DNA from: Mesorhizobium sp. SARCC-RB16n
GTDB lineage: Bacteria > Pseudomonadota > Alphaproteobacteria > Rhizobiales > Rhizobiaceae
Direction: 5' to 3'
DNA length: 64,000 nucleotides
NCBI RefSeq assembly: GCF_008520305.1
Contig: NZ_ML703271.1
Location: 124,001-188,000, forward strand
Under the pieces are notes generated by a model, which was not told the origin of the DNA, searched no databases, and saw only the letters and a list, made by a program, of their open reading frames with translations. Made by a program: the position numbers and the translations under genes. Position 1 is the first letter of the stretch. Each line of letters begins with the position of its first letter. Below are positions 24,971 to 32,541 of this stretch, piece after piece.

Positions 24971-24995
24971 GGAACCTGATCGGCCAGCGACGGTT
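24971..24995 (+). promoter_or_regulatory. EcfG-type promoter
   Basis: GGAAC at 24971-24975 followed after 16 bp by GGTT at 24992-24995, one base off the GGAAC-N16/17-CGTT consensus. It ends 28 bp before ATG 25024, leaving a short leader containing GGAGGA. Confidence 0.5.
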
Positions 24996-25023
24996 TTCCA
25001 TTCAGGCAAACACGGAGGAAGCC

Positions 25024-25338
25024 ATGGCACGCGACAGGACCGAATATGAAACCGGCGCGCGGAAGTATCCCGCGAGGACCGGCCCGGATCCGAGCGATGA
25101 TTTCTCGCCCGATGCGGCCGGCAACAAGCCGCCGACAGGCGGAATGGGGCTTACGCGGCCGGCTGATCAGACAAATGAAGAAACACATCAGTCCGAGGAC
25201 CAGAATCCGCTTGGCAAGGCAACGCCCAGCCCCGCAACCGAAAAGACATCCGGCGCGGGCCCGGCGGTCTCCGAACACTCGAAGGACGCGAAATCTCCAA
25301 GATCGGGTCGCCAACCCGGCGCCTATGTCAAGGACTGA
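25024..25338 (+). CDS. Small hydrophilic hypothetical protein
   Basis: 104-residue protein with no hydrophobic segment, rich in Pro, Gly, Ser, Asp and Lys, and probably disordered. Patches include TEYETGARKYPARTGPDPS, NKPPTGGMGLTRPADQT and GRQPGAYVKD. Ribosome binding site GGAGGA lies 5 bases before ATG 25024. An EcfG-like promoter directly upstream and the neighbouring stress genes suggest a stress-induced protective protein. I do not recognise a named family, and no catalytic motif is visible. Confidence 0.62.
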   Translation: MARDRTEYETGARKYPARTGPDPSDDFSPDAAGNKPPTGGMGLTRPADQTNEETHQSEDQNPLGKATPSPATEKTSGAGPAVSEHSKDAKSPRSGRQPGAYVKD

Positions 25339-25433
25339 CGCGGACGGAAGGCGACACCTTAGACAAGCTTTTTGCGTCGCGCAAACCTTTTGGTCTGCCG
25401 CGCGTTGAATTTTCTTCAGCCGAGGAGACAGCC

Positions 25434-26405
25434 ATGGAGACGAAATCCCAGACCGGCGGTGAAGCCGCCAAGCAGCGCCATATCCAGCGCGGCATCGATG
25501 CCAAGGACAAATCGAAGCGCAACGGCAAGGCGCAGCACGCCATGCAGGCAGGCGCGCGCACCTATCCCGAGCCGCCCTTCCCCAAGCAACATCAGGCGAA
25601 GCCCGGACATGAAGCGGCGATCGAACCTGCCCCGCTCTACGATGCACCCTATTATCTCGGATCAAGGAAACTCGACGAGAAAGTGGCTCTCATCACAGGC
25701 GGCGATTCCGGCATCGGTCGCGCCGTTGCGGTATTGTTCGCCCGCGAAGGCGCCGATATCGCGATCGTCTACCTGGCCGAGGACAGGGACGCCGAAGAGA
25801 CGAAATCCGCTGTCGAAAAAGAAGGCCGACGCTGCATCCTGATAAAGGGCGACGTCAGCAACCGGCAGGATTGTCATGACGCCGTGGCGGCCGTGGTCGA
25901 AAAATTCGGTCGCATCGACGTGCTGGTCAACAACGCCGCCTTCCAGATCCATTCCAGCGACTTCAGCGACCTGACCGAAGAACATTTCGACACGACGCTG
26001 AAGACCAATCTCTACGGCTATTTCCATATGGCGCAGGAAGCGGTGCCGCACATGAAACCGGGCTCGGCGATCGTCAACACCGGTTCGGTGACCGGCATAG
26101 ACGGCTCGAAGCAGCTGGTCGACTATTCAATGACCAAGGGCGGCATCCATGCCTTCACGCGCGCGCTTTCGGGCAACCTCATCGCCAAGGGCATCAGGGT
26201 GAACGCGGTCGCGCCTGGCCCGGTGTGGACGCCGCTCAATCCGTCCGACAAGGAAGCCGACGACGTCTCGAAATTCGGCGCGGACACGCCGATGAAACGG
26301 CCCGCACAACCGGAGGAACTGGCTCCGGCCTATGTGTTCCTCGCCTCCCCACACTGCTCGAGTTACATCACCGGCGAGATCCTGCCGATCGTCGGCGGCT
26401 ACTGA
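25434..26405 (+). CDS. SDR oxidoreductase of the YghA / general-stress-protein-39 type
   Basis: 323-residue short-chain dehydrogenase with an unusually long polar N-terminal extension (about 75 residues, containing PEPPFPKQHQAKPG). The SDR core follows: LITGGDSGIGRAVAVLFAREGA, VNNAAFQ, NTGSVTGIDG with the catalytic Ser, YSMTKGG with Tyr-Lys, and YITGEILPIVGGY at the end. Extension plus core is the arrangement of YghA and Bacillus GSP39, which are stress-linked. Ribosome binding site GAGGAG. The stop is 10 bp from the next start, so it is cotranscribed with the HAD-ATPase fusion gene. The substrate is unknown. Confidence 0.8.
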   Translation: METKSQTGGEAAKQRHIQRGIDAKDKSKRNGKAQHAMQAGARTYPEPPFPKQHQAKPGHEAAIEPAPLYDAPYYLGSRKLDEKVALITGGDSGIGRAVAVLFAREGADIAIVYLAEDRDAEETKSAVEKEGRRCILIKGDVSNRQDCHDAVAAVVEKFGRIDVLVNNAAFQIHSSDFSDLTEEHFDTTLKTNLYGYFHMAQEAVPHMKPGSAIVNTGSVTGIDGSKQLVDYSMTKGGIHAFTRALSGNLIAKGIRVNAVAPGPVWTPLNPSDKEADDVSKFGADTPMKRPAQPEELAPAYVFLASPHCSSYITGEILPIVGGY

Positions 26406-26415
26406 GGTCATCGCA

Positions 26416-28128
26416 ATGTATTTCATTGCCTTGGCGACCGACTATGACGGGACGCTCGCCCATGAGGGGACGGTCTCCAAGAAGACGCTCGCCGCGCTGG
26501 AGCGGTTCAAGAAAAGTGGCCGCAAACTGCTTCTGGTCACCGGACGCGAACTGCCCGACCTCAAGCGCGTGTTTCCCGATGTCGGCCTGTTCGACAAGGT
26601 CGTCGCCGAGAACGGCGCCCTGATCTACACGCCGGCGAGCGAGGAGGAGCGGGTGATCTCGCCATCGCCGGATCCCGAATTCGTCACCAGACTGAAAAAG
26701 CAGGGAGTGAAGCCACTTTCGGTGGGACGGTCGATCGTCGCCACCTGGGAGCCACATCAGGCGACCGTGCTCGAAGTCATCAAGAAAATGGGGCTCGAAC
26801 TCGAGATCATCTTCAACAAGGGCGCGGTGATGGTCCTGCCGAGCGGCGTCAACAAAGCCACCGGGCTGGCGGCCGCACTCGATGACCTTCGCCTGTCGCC
26901 GCACAATGTGGTGGGTATCGGCGACGCCGAGAACGATCATGCCTTCCTGCAGGCCTGCGGCTGCAGCGTTGCGGTCGACAATGCCATTCCCGCGGTCAAA
27001 GGCACCGCGAACCTGGTCACGCGCGGCGCACGCGGCAAAGGCGTCGAGGAACTGATCGCCAAGCTGATCAAACACGATCACGGGATCGTGCCGAAGCGTC
27101 ATGACGGCATTGTTCTGGGATCGGCAGGTGGCGACGACATCTATCTGTCGCCGACCGAAAGCGTGCTCATCGCCGGCAGTTCGGGCATCGGCAAATCCAC
27201 CCTGGCCACCGCGCTCACCGAACGCTTCGTCGAGAGCCGATTCCAGTTTTGCGTCTTCGACCCGGAGGGCGACTATGATGGCCTCGAGGATGCCGTTCGG
27301 CTGGGGGACGGGTCGAGCGCGCCGACAAAGGCACAGGTGCTGGATCTCATCGCCAAGGCCGACAGCAATGTCGTCGTCAACGGGCTGGCGCTGCGTGTCA
27401 ACGAACGGCCCGACTTCTTTGCCGACCTGCTGCCTGGCCTTGGCAGCTTCCGCCGCCGCACCGCAAGACCGCATTGGCTGGTCATCGACGAAGCGCACCA
27501 TCTTCTTCCGAAGCGGCGCGACGACACGCGCTCCGTGCTCTCCCTGGAGCTGCCGGGCACCATCCTGATCACCGTCCATCCCGAAGCGATCTCGACCGTC
27601 GCCCTGCGCCTGGTTACGGCCGTCATCGCCCTTGGCCCGACGGCGAGGGACGTGGTGAAGGCCTTCTGCGGCGAGACCGGTATCGAGCCGCCGAAGGACA
27701 TTCCCACACCCAAGGGCGACAGGGTTCTGTTCTGGCGGCCGCAGGTGCGCAAAAAGGCCACGACTATCAAGGTGATCGAACCTCGCCAGTCTCTCAGGCG
27801 CCACAGCCGCAAATATGCCGAGGGCCAGCTCGATGAGACCGGCAGCTTCTATTTCCGCGGTCCCGACGACGCGATGAACCTCAGGGCCCATAATCTGATG
27901 ATCTTTGCTCAGATGGCCGAAGGCATAGACGACAAGACCTGGGAGTTCCATCTGCGCGCGGGCGACTATTCGAAATGGTTCCGCCACCAGATCAGGGACA
28001 AGGACCTCGCCCGCGAAACCGCCGAGGCGGAAAAGGACAGGAAGCTTTCGGCCGAAGAGAGCCGCAAACGGGTGCTCGATGCCGTCCGGCGGCGCTACAC
28101 GGCACCCGCGACGGCGCCTGAGGAGTAG
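26416..28128 (+). CDS. HAD-IIB phosphatase fused to a HerA/VirB4-like P-loop ATPase
   Basis: 570-residue two-domain protein. The N-terminal HAD domain (about 1-225) has motif I DYDGTL (nucleophile Asp9, Asp11), motif II LLVTGRE, a Cof-type cap and motif IV GIGDAENDHAF. After a linker, an ATPase domain (about 240-470) shows Walker A GSSGIGKST (about 254-262), FDPEGDYDGLED as in HerA/VirB4-type ATPases, and Walker B HWLVIDEAHHLLP (about 353-365). A basic C-terminal tail follows. The start is ATG 26416, 10 bp after the SDR gene; longer in-frame starts would overlap it. Predicted cytoplasmic; the biological role is unknown. Confidence 0.75.
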   Translation: MYFIALATDYDGTLAHEGTVSKKTLAALERFKKSGRKLLLVTGRELPDLKRVFPDVGLFDKVVAENGALIYTPASEEERVISPSPDPEFVTRLKKQGVKPLSVGRSIVATWEPHQATVLEVIKKMGLELEIIFNKGAVMVLPSGVNKATGLAAALDDLRLSPHNVVGIGDAENDHAFLQACGCSVAVDNAIPAVKGTANLVTRGARGKGVEELIAKLIKHDHGIVPKRHDGIVLGSAGGDDIYLSPTESVLIAGSSGIGKSTLATALTERFVESRFQFCVFDPEGDYDGLEDAVRLGDGSSAPTKAQVLDLIAKADSNVVVNGLALRVNERPDFFADLLPGLGSFRRRTARPHWLVIDEAHHLLPKRRDDTRSVLSLELPGTILITVHPEAISTVALRLVTAVIALGPTARDVVKAFCGETGIEPPKDIPTPKGDRVLFWRPQVRKKATTIKVIEPRQSLRRHSRKYAEGQLDETGSFYFRGPDDAMNLRAHNLMIFAQMAEGIDDKTWEFHLRAGDYSKWFRHQIRDKDLARETAEAEKDRKLSAEESRKRVLDAVRRRYTAPATAPEE

Positions 28129-28188
28129 CAGCCCGACAGGAGGCGGTCATGGGCGATGTCGAGACCGGCCGGTTCGCCGACCGCGGTT

Positions 28189-28213
28189 GGAACCGGGTGA
28201 CCCAGTTGACGTT
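28189..28213 (+). promoter_or_regulatory. EcfG-type promoter (perfect match)
   Basis: GGAAC at 28189-28193 and CGTT at 28210-28213 are separated by exactly 16 bp. It lies 28 bp upstream of ATG 28242, on the coding strand. Confidence 0.65.
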
Positions 28214-28241
28214 CAACCTCCATCGAGAAGGAGAAGCGATC

Positions 28242-28559
28242 ATGCCAAGAGGCGAGAAATCCAAATACACCGACAAGCAGGAACGCAAGGCCGACCATAT
28301 TGCCGAAGGCTATGAGAAGCGTGGCGTCTCCGACAAGGAAGCCGAGCGACGCGCATGGGCGACGGTCAACAAGGACGATGGCGGCGGCAAGAAAGAAGGC
28401 GGTTCCGGGCGTGGCAAGCACACCGGTCATCCAGCAGCGCACAAGGGCGGCAAAAGCGGCGGAAAGGCGTCCGCTTCCCGATCAGCCGCGAGCCGGTCCG
28501 AATCGGCAAAGAAGGCGGCGGCGACCCGCAAGAGGAACGCCGAACACCACGCCCACTGA
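28242..28559 (+). CDS. Small basic protein annotated elsewhere as plasmid-stabilisation protein
   Basis: 105-residue basic protein. The N-terminal part (KYTDKQERKADHIAEGYEKR, EAERRAWATVNKDDGGGKK) is well structured in charge pattern and widespread in Rhizobiales small proteins. The C-terminal half is a low-complexity Lys/Ala/Ser/Gly tail (SAKKAAATRKRNAEHHAH) resembling DNA-binding histone-like tails. The start is ATG 28242 with GAAGGAGAAG upstream; the frame is open further upstream but overlaps the promoter. A perfect EcfG-type promoter points to stress induction. The plasmid-stabilisation label used for relatives is not supported by anything visible here. Confidence 0.68.
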   Translation: MPRGEKSKYTDKQERKADHIAEGYEKRGVSDKEAERRAWATVNKDDGGGKKEGGSGRGKHTGHPAAHKGGKSGGKASASRSAASRSESAKKAAATRKRNAEHHAH

Positions 28560-28688
28560 CCAGACAAAAGCGCCGGGTCACCTGTGCCGCCGCAAGCGTG
28601 CCGAGTTCGGCGTGGCTTTGATCGATCTCGGTGCCTGAGGGTACCCTCGCGGGCACTTCGCCCCGGGCGGCGCAACGCGCGGAGAGCG

Positions 28689-29702
28689 ATGGTACAGGCA
28701 ATGACGGACAGGTTTGCCCTCCCCCTGGACACGCCTCCCATGGAGGCCAGGGCCGCCGATGCCCTGCCGGAAGGGGAAGGCCTTTGGCAATACGAGCCCA
28801 AATGGGACGGGTTTCGCTGCCTCGCCTTCAAGGGCGATAGGGATGTCGAGTTGCGCGCCAAATCCGGCAAACCTCTCGGCCGCTACTTCCCGGAACTCGT
28901 CACCATGCTGCAGCAGGTCGAGGCCCGAAATTTTGTCGTCGATGGCGAGATCGTCATCGAGCTCGAAGGCCAGCTTTCCTTCGATGCGCTGCAGATGCGG
29001 CTTCACCCGGCCGAAAGCCGCATCCGCAAGCTGAGCGTGCAAACGCCTGCCCGGCTGATCCTGTTCGACATACCGGCCGCGCCGGGCGGGACGATCCTGC
29101 TTGGCGAGCCGTTGTCGCGACGCCGCCGGGCGATCGAGGACTTCGTTCAGGCTTGCGCCAGGCCCGGCTTGCGGCTCTCGGCGAGCGCGACCGATCCGGC
29201 CGCCGCCAGGCGCTGGCTGGAAGGCGCCGGCCATGGTCCCACCGACGGCGTGGTCGCCAAACTGCTCGCCGACCCCTACCGGCCGGGGGAACGCGCGATG
29301 GTCAAGGTCAAACGGTTGCGTACGGCCGACTGCGTGGTTGGAGGATTCCGCTATCTGACCGGCAGCAAGGAGGTCGGCTCGCTGCTGCTCGGCCTCTACG
29401 ACGAGAGCGGCGAACTCGACCATGTCGGCTTTACCTCGACCATCGGCAGGGATGACCGGGCCAGCGTCACCCGAAAACTGGAAAAGCTGCGTGGCGGACC
29501 CGGCTTCACGGGCAAGGCGCCAGGCGGTCCGAGCCGCTGGAGCACGCAACGCAGCAGTGAATGGGAGCCACTGCGGCCGGAACTGGTGGTCGAGGTCCGC
29601 TTCGACCACGTCACCGGCGACAGGTTCCGGCATGGCACCAAACTGTTGCGCTGGCGGCCGGACAAGGCGCCGCGCCAGTGCACCATGCGGCAGATCGAAT
29701 GA
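28689..29702 (+). CDS. Stand-alone ATP-dependent DNA ligase
   Basis: 337-residue ATP-dependent DNA ligase of the LigC/LigD-ligase-domain type. The adenylated lysine is Lys38 in QYEPKWDGFR; further nucleotidyltransferase motifs are FVVDGEIVIE (motif III), LILFDI, TDGVVAKLL (motif IV) and AMVKVKRLRTADCVVGG (motif V). The C-terminal OB-fold domain ends near TKLLRWRPDKAPRQC. Polymerase and nuclease domains of LigD are absent, and no ku gene is in the window. GGAGAG precedes ATG 28689; ATG 28701 is an alternative. Location in a stress island fits an end-joining or repair role. Confidence 0.82.
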   Translation: MVQAMTDRFALPLDTPPMEARAADALPEGEGLWQYEPKWDGFRCLAFKGDRDVELRAKSGKPLGRYFPELVTMLQQVEARNFVVDGEIVIELEGQLSFDALQMRLHPAESRIRKLSVQTPARLILFDIPAAPGGTILLGEPLSRRRRAIEDFVQACARPGLRLSASATDPAAARRWLEGAGHGPTDGVVAKLLADPYRPGERAMVKVKRLRTADCVVGGFRYLTGSKEVGSLLLGLYDESGELDHVGFTSTIGRDDRASVTRKLEKLRGGPGFTGKAPGGPSRWSTQRSSEWEPLRPELVVEVRFDHVTGDRFRHGTKLLRWRPDKAPRQCTMRQIE

Positions 29703-29740
29703 CGGATTTCGCGCCACGGGCGCCTCTTTGCGAAGTGGCT

Positions 29741-29765
29741 GGAACAACCGCCAGCATAGCAAGTT
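29741..29765 (+). promoter_or_regulatory. Possible EcfG-type promoter
   Basis: GGAAC at 29741-29745 followed after 16 bp by AGTT at 29762-29765, one mismatch in the -10 element. It lies 51 bp upstream of the DUF892 gene. Confidence 0.4.
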
Positions 29766-29816
29766 GTGCCCCAGCTACACCGCCGGTGGGCTTCACGACA
29801 ATCGGAGATGACAATC

Positions 29817-30335
29817 ATGGCGACTGCTAAGAAAGCGGCAACGAAGGGCCTTGAAGCCCTGTTCCTCGACGGGCTGAAGGACATTTACTATGCCGAGAAG
29901 AAAATCCTGAAGGCACTGCCGAAAATGGCAAAGGGTGCCGAATCCGAAGATGTTTCGGCGGCGTTCGAGAAACATCTGCAGGAGACCGAGGGCCAGGTCG
30001 ACCGTCTCGAACAGATCTTCGAGCTTCTCGACAAACCGGCCCGAGGCAAGACCTGTCCGGCCATCGACGGCATCATCGAGGAGGGTTCGGAAATCCTCCA
30101 GGAATACAAGGGCGACCCCGCGCTGGACGCCGGGCTGGTGGGGGCGGCGCAGGCCGTGGAGCACTACGAGATCGCGCGCTACGGCACATTGATCGCCTGG
30201 GCCGAACAGCTCGGCAAGAGCGACGTGGTCAAACTCCTCAACGAGACCCTCGAGGAAGAGACGGCGACCGACGAGGCACTTTCCAGCCTTGGCGAGAGCG
30301 GCGTCAACGAGCGTGCCCTGGAACAGGCCGCCTAG
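29817..30335 (+). CDS. Ferritin-like DUF892 (YciE/YciF-type) stress protein
   Basis: 172-residue helical protein of the DUF892 family, a ferritin-like four-helix bundle. Helices carry the usual acidic/His candidates for metal binding: GLKDIYYAEKKILKALPKM, FEKHLQETEGQVDRLEQIF, VEHYEIARYGTLIAWAEQLG and LLNETLEEETATDEAL. Family members (YciE/YciF) are induced by osmotic and general stress. GGAG at 29804-29807 is well spaced for ATG 29817, while ATG 29808 abuts it, so the inner start is chosen. It is followed by a hairpin and the small acidic protein gene. The metal content is not established. Confidence 0.82.
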   Translation: MATAKKAATKGLEALFLDGLKDIYYAEKKILKALPKMAKGAESEDVSAAFEKHLQETEGQVDRLEQIFELLDKPARGKTCPAIDGIIEEGSEILQEYKGDPALDAGLVGAAQAVEHYEIARYGTLIAWAEQLGKSDVVKLLNETLEEETATDEALSSLGESGVNERALEQAA

Positions 30336-30344
30336 CTGGCGAAC

Positions 30345-30378
30345 TGTTGGCCCCGGCGCGCAGGCGACCGGGGCAACA
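30345..30378 (+). terminator. Stem-loop after the DUF892 gene
   Basis: TGTTG-g-CCCCGG pairs with CCGGGG-CAACA around an 11-base loop, an 11-bp stem with one bulge. No T-run follows, so it may be an attenuator or an RNA-stabilising element before the next gene at 30397. Confidence 0.45.
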
Positions 30379-30396
30379 GGATTTCGGAGAATGACG

Positions 30397-30672
30397 ATGG
30401 ACCCCCGCAAGACAAAGCAACCCGCAGAGCCGGCCGAAGGCCCGGCTGAAACCGAAGGTCCCGCGATCGAGCAGCAGGACTGGGACGCGCTCGAAGGCGC
30501 GAAAGTCCTTCCCGACAGCGTCGCGGTGGAAGACGAAGCTGAGGGCGACTTGCCTGAGGAAGATGACGACAACGCCTACCAGGAAAGCGACGAGGCATTG
30601 CCCGACGATGTCGAGGAGGCGGTCATTTCACGCGATCCTTCAAGGCAAGGCGGCCGTTTCGACGAGGAGTGA
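30397..30672 (+). CDS. Small acidic hypothetical protein
   Basis: 91-residue strongly acidic protein (LPEEDDDNAYQESDEALPDD, VEEAVISRDPSRQGGRFDEE) with a Pro/Glu-rich N-terminus (QPAEPAEGPAETEG). No membrane segment or cysteine; probably disordered. GGAGA lies 6 bases before ATG 30397, while ATG 30391 directly abuts it. It follows the DUF892 gene and belongs to the set of small hydrophilic proteins in this island. Function unknown. Confidence 0.6.
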   Translation: MDPRKTKQPAEPAEGPAETEGPAIEQQDWDALEGAKVLPDSVAVEDEAEGDLPEEDDDNAYQESDEALPDDVEEAVISRDPSRQGGRFDEE

Positions 30673-30683
30673 TCCAAGTCCGG

Positions 30684-30848
30684 TCAGCCGGCCGCATGCA
30701 TCGGGGGCTCTTCATTCTCGTCGGGATTGGGCAACGGCGCCTCATCGGGTAACCTGTCCGGCTCCGGTTCGCCGATCGGCTTGGGCTTCCAGTTGGGAGC
30801 AGGCATGGGCACGTCGCGGTTGGGGTCGGGTTCTCTCGGATCGGGCAT
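30684..30848 (-). CDS. Small proline-rich hypothetical protein
   Basis: 54-residue protein with about a quarter proline (MPDPREPDPNRDVPMPAPNW, KPIGEPEPDRLPDEAPLPNP). It is acidic, without signal peptide or membrane segment. ATG 30848 has only a weak AGAGA upstream; an in-frame ATG at 30917 adds 23 basic residues that look unlike the rest. It converges with the small acidic protein gene (11-bp gap). Not a recognised family, and coding status is moderately supported by composition. Confidence 0.45.
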   Translation of the reverse strand: MPDPREPDPNRDVPMPAPNWKPKPIGEPEPDRLPDEAPLPNPDENEEPPMHAAG

Positions 30849-30920
30849 CAAATCTGTCTCTCGTTCGGTGGGCTTTCGCGGACGGGCGGCCTGGCGCTGC
30901 CGCAGCGCCGGGTGCATGCA

Positions 30921-30950
30921 GAGCCCGTCCCGAGCGCTCGGGACGGGCTC
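30921..30950. terminator. Perfect 30-bp palindrome
   Basis: Two exact 15-base arms (GAGCCCGTCCCGAGC and its reverse complement) meet without a spacer, giving a very stable GC-rich hairpin. It lies 17 bp downstream of the KGG-type small gene and before the proline-rich gene, so it is most likely a terminator despite no U-tract on either strand. Confidence 0.55.
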
Positions 30951-30967
30951 CGTGCCACGCGGGTTGG

Positions 30968-31162
30968 CTAACGATTCTTGTGGCTTTGCTCGCCAGCTTT
31001 CACATGCTGTTCATGGGTCCCGCCGCGCGTATTGCCGGAGTTGTCGCCTTGCTGGCGCTGGTTGTCACCGGCTTGCTGCTGGCGGTTCTTGTCGTCCATG
31101 TTCTTGTGGCTTTGCTGGCCTGCCTTCCCGTGTTGCTCATGGCTACCACCTTGATTGGGCAT
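30968..31162 (-). CDS. Small stress-type protein with a duplicated GG-HEQH-KAG-QSHKN motif
   Basis: 64-residue hydrophilic protein built from two near-identical 17-residue units, GGSHEQHGKAGQQSHKN (about 5-21) and GGTHEQHVKAGEQSHKN (about 47-63), joined by a Gln/Asn/Asp-rich linker. The pattern resembles the GG-repeat small stress proteins (KGG/Con-10 type). AAAGGAGAAG lies just before ATG 31162. The repeats are visible at DNA level too. Neighbouring EcfG-like promoters suggest a shared stress context, though I found no such promoter for this gene. Confidence 0.65.
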   Translation of the reverse strand: MPNQGGSHEQHGKAGQQSHKNMDDKNRQQQAGDNQRQQGDNSGNTRGGTHEQHVKAGEQSHKNR

Positions 31163-31399
31163 TCTTCTTCTCCTTTGAGGTTATCGAGGCGAACGGCCGC
31201 CTCGAAGGTCAAAGAAACTGGCGGCTCGGACGTTCCCTCACGTAATATTTCGTGAACCGCGCCGATTTCCGACCCAGCTCGTGCCGTCCTGTCTGCTTCG
31301 GGCAGGGACGTTGACGGGGCCCGTGGGCGGTCGACTGATGAGCTGATACAGGATTGTCAGACCGTTGCGCTGAGCGGTATCTACGCAGCGACGAGCGGG

Positions 31400-31939
31400 C
31401 TAGTTGAGCTGGCCGAGAATTCCAGAGCTGTTGGCCAGCACCAGACTTTCGTAGATCAGGTACACTATTCCGCAGATCGCTGCTGCCGCTATCGGTACGC
31501 CGAATGGCACGATGCCTTTCCGGTCCATATGCTCCACGTAGAGGCGAAACGCTCCCGCCGGCAGCATGAACGGGTTTTTCACAAGCACTGCGGTAGCGAC
31601 GGCGAAAAACAGGAGCAACACGGTAAAAACGACGAGACTGTTTCCTCCGATCAGCAATGGCATGACAGCCAACAGCTTTACGTCCCCGGCGCCGATCTTG
31701 CGCAGGACCCAGAACGGAAAGAGCGCGAGGAACAGCACGAGGCCGCCGATCGCGCTGAGGCCCATATCCCACCACGATCCGGACTGCAGCGACAGTAGCA
31801 GCAGCGACCCTCCCCCCATGCAGAGCAACAACAACACATCGCGATTGGCTATCTTCTGGGTGGTGAAGTCGACCCACGCAATCCACGCGAGCAGAGGGAT
31901 GGCGAGGGCCTTCAGCAGCAGCGCTTCGACAAGCAGCAT
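31400..31939 (-). CDS. cpaA: Prepilin peptidase CpaA/TadV
   Basis: 179-residue polytopic membrane aspartic protease of the A24A family that cleaves the leader of Flp pilins. Catalytic aspartates are in the first cytoplasmic loop (AWVDFTTQKIANRDV) and in the GAGD motif (RKIGAGDVKLLAV). About five to six transmembrane helices and no methyltransferase domain, as in short CpaA/TadV enzymes. It is the last gene of the leftward tad arm, with one base between the TadD stop and its ATG. Confidence 0.85.
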   Translation of the reverse strand: MLLVEALLLKALAIPLLAWIAWVDFTTQKIANRDVLLLLCMGGGSLLLLSLQSGSWWDMGLSAIGGLVLFLALFPFWVLRKIGAGDVKLLAVMPLLIGGNSLVVFTVLLLFFAVATAVLVKNPFMLPAGAFRLYVEHMDRKGIVPFGVPIAAAAICGIVYLIYESLVLANSSGILGQLN

Positions 31940-31940
31940 G

Positions 31941-32489
31941 CTAGCGCTCGATATTCTGCACGCTCGACGACAGCAGCTTCAGATTGTTGGCTACCGTCGG
32001 ATCGTTGGGTGCCAGCTCGTAAGCCTTGAGAAAATTGCTGCGTGCATCCTGCAGCTTGCCGCGCAGCAGGTCGGAATAGCCGACATTGTTGTAATATTCG
32101 GGCGACGGCCCCATCAGCTTGAAGGCGCGGCCATAGGCGCGGTCAGCAAGGTCGAAGCGGTGGATACGATCACATGAGGCGGCCAAACCCATCCAGGCGC
32201 CACCATCATTGGGTGCGAGTTGCGTCGCCTTGAAGAACAAGGCGCCGGCATTGCCGTAGTTTTCTGCACGAAACTGGTTTTTGGCTTCGGCCACCGCCTG
32301 GTCCGAGGCGTAATATTCGACGTCGCTGACCGTCTTCAGCCCGTCGAAAGCATCGCCAAAAGACGTTACATCGCCTTTCGAGGGTTCGTTGGTGCGTACG
32401 ACGCCCATGCCGCTATCGGTCGACTGGCAACCAGCAAGTACGAAAAGCAGCACGCTGGCTGCGGCGGTGAGGCGTATTGGCCCCGTCAT
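31941..32489 (-). CDS. tadD: Tad pilus TPR lipoprotein TadD
   Basis: 182-residue lipoprotein. The signal peptide PIRLTAAASVLLFVLAGCQS ends in a lipobox (LAGC), and the mature part holds tetratricopeptide repeats (NYGNAGALFFKATQLAPNDG, DLADRAYGRAFKLMGPSPEY, KLQDARSNFLKAYELAPNDP). ATG 32489 has GGGGAACG upstream; the longer frame from 32576 would bury the signal peptide. In Tad systems TadD assists secretin assembly at the outer membrane. It lies between tadC and cpaA in the leftward arm. Confidence 0.82.
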   Translation of the reverse strand: MTGPIRLTAAASVLLFVLAGCQSTDSGMGVVRTNEPSKGDVTSFGDAFDGLKTVSDVEYYASDQAVAEAKNQFRAENYGNAGALFFKATQLAPNDGGAWMGLAASCDRIHRFDLADRAYGRAFKLMGPSPEYYNNVGYSDLLRGKLQDARSNFLKAYELAPNDPTVANNLKLLSSSVQNIER

Positions 32490-32541
32490 TTCGTTCCCCA
32501 CGGTTCCATCGAGTCGTTTCATTAGGACCAAAGCATATTGC

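Noticed and set aside
26368-27987. 539-codon open frame on the minus strand
   Set aside because: Antisense to the HAD-ATPase fusion; no domain motifs, composition typical of reverse-complement reading.
28242-28559. Plasmid-stabilisation (toxin-antitoxin) function
   Set aside because: No toxin or antitoxin partner or fold is visible; the label seems inherited from database names.
31205-31236. Possible EcfG promoter for the GG-repeat small protein (GGAAC at 31236-31232, minus strand)
   Set aside because: No cGTT at 16-17 bp spacing; the nearest AGTT is at 12 bp.
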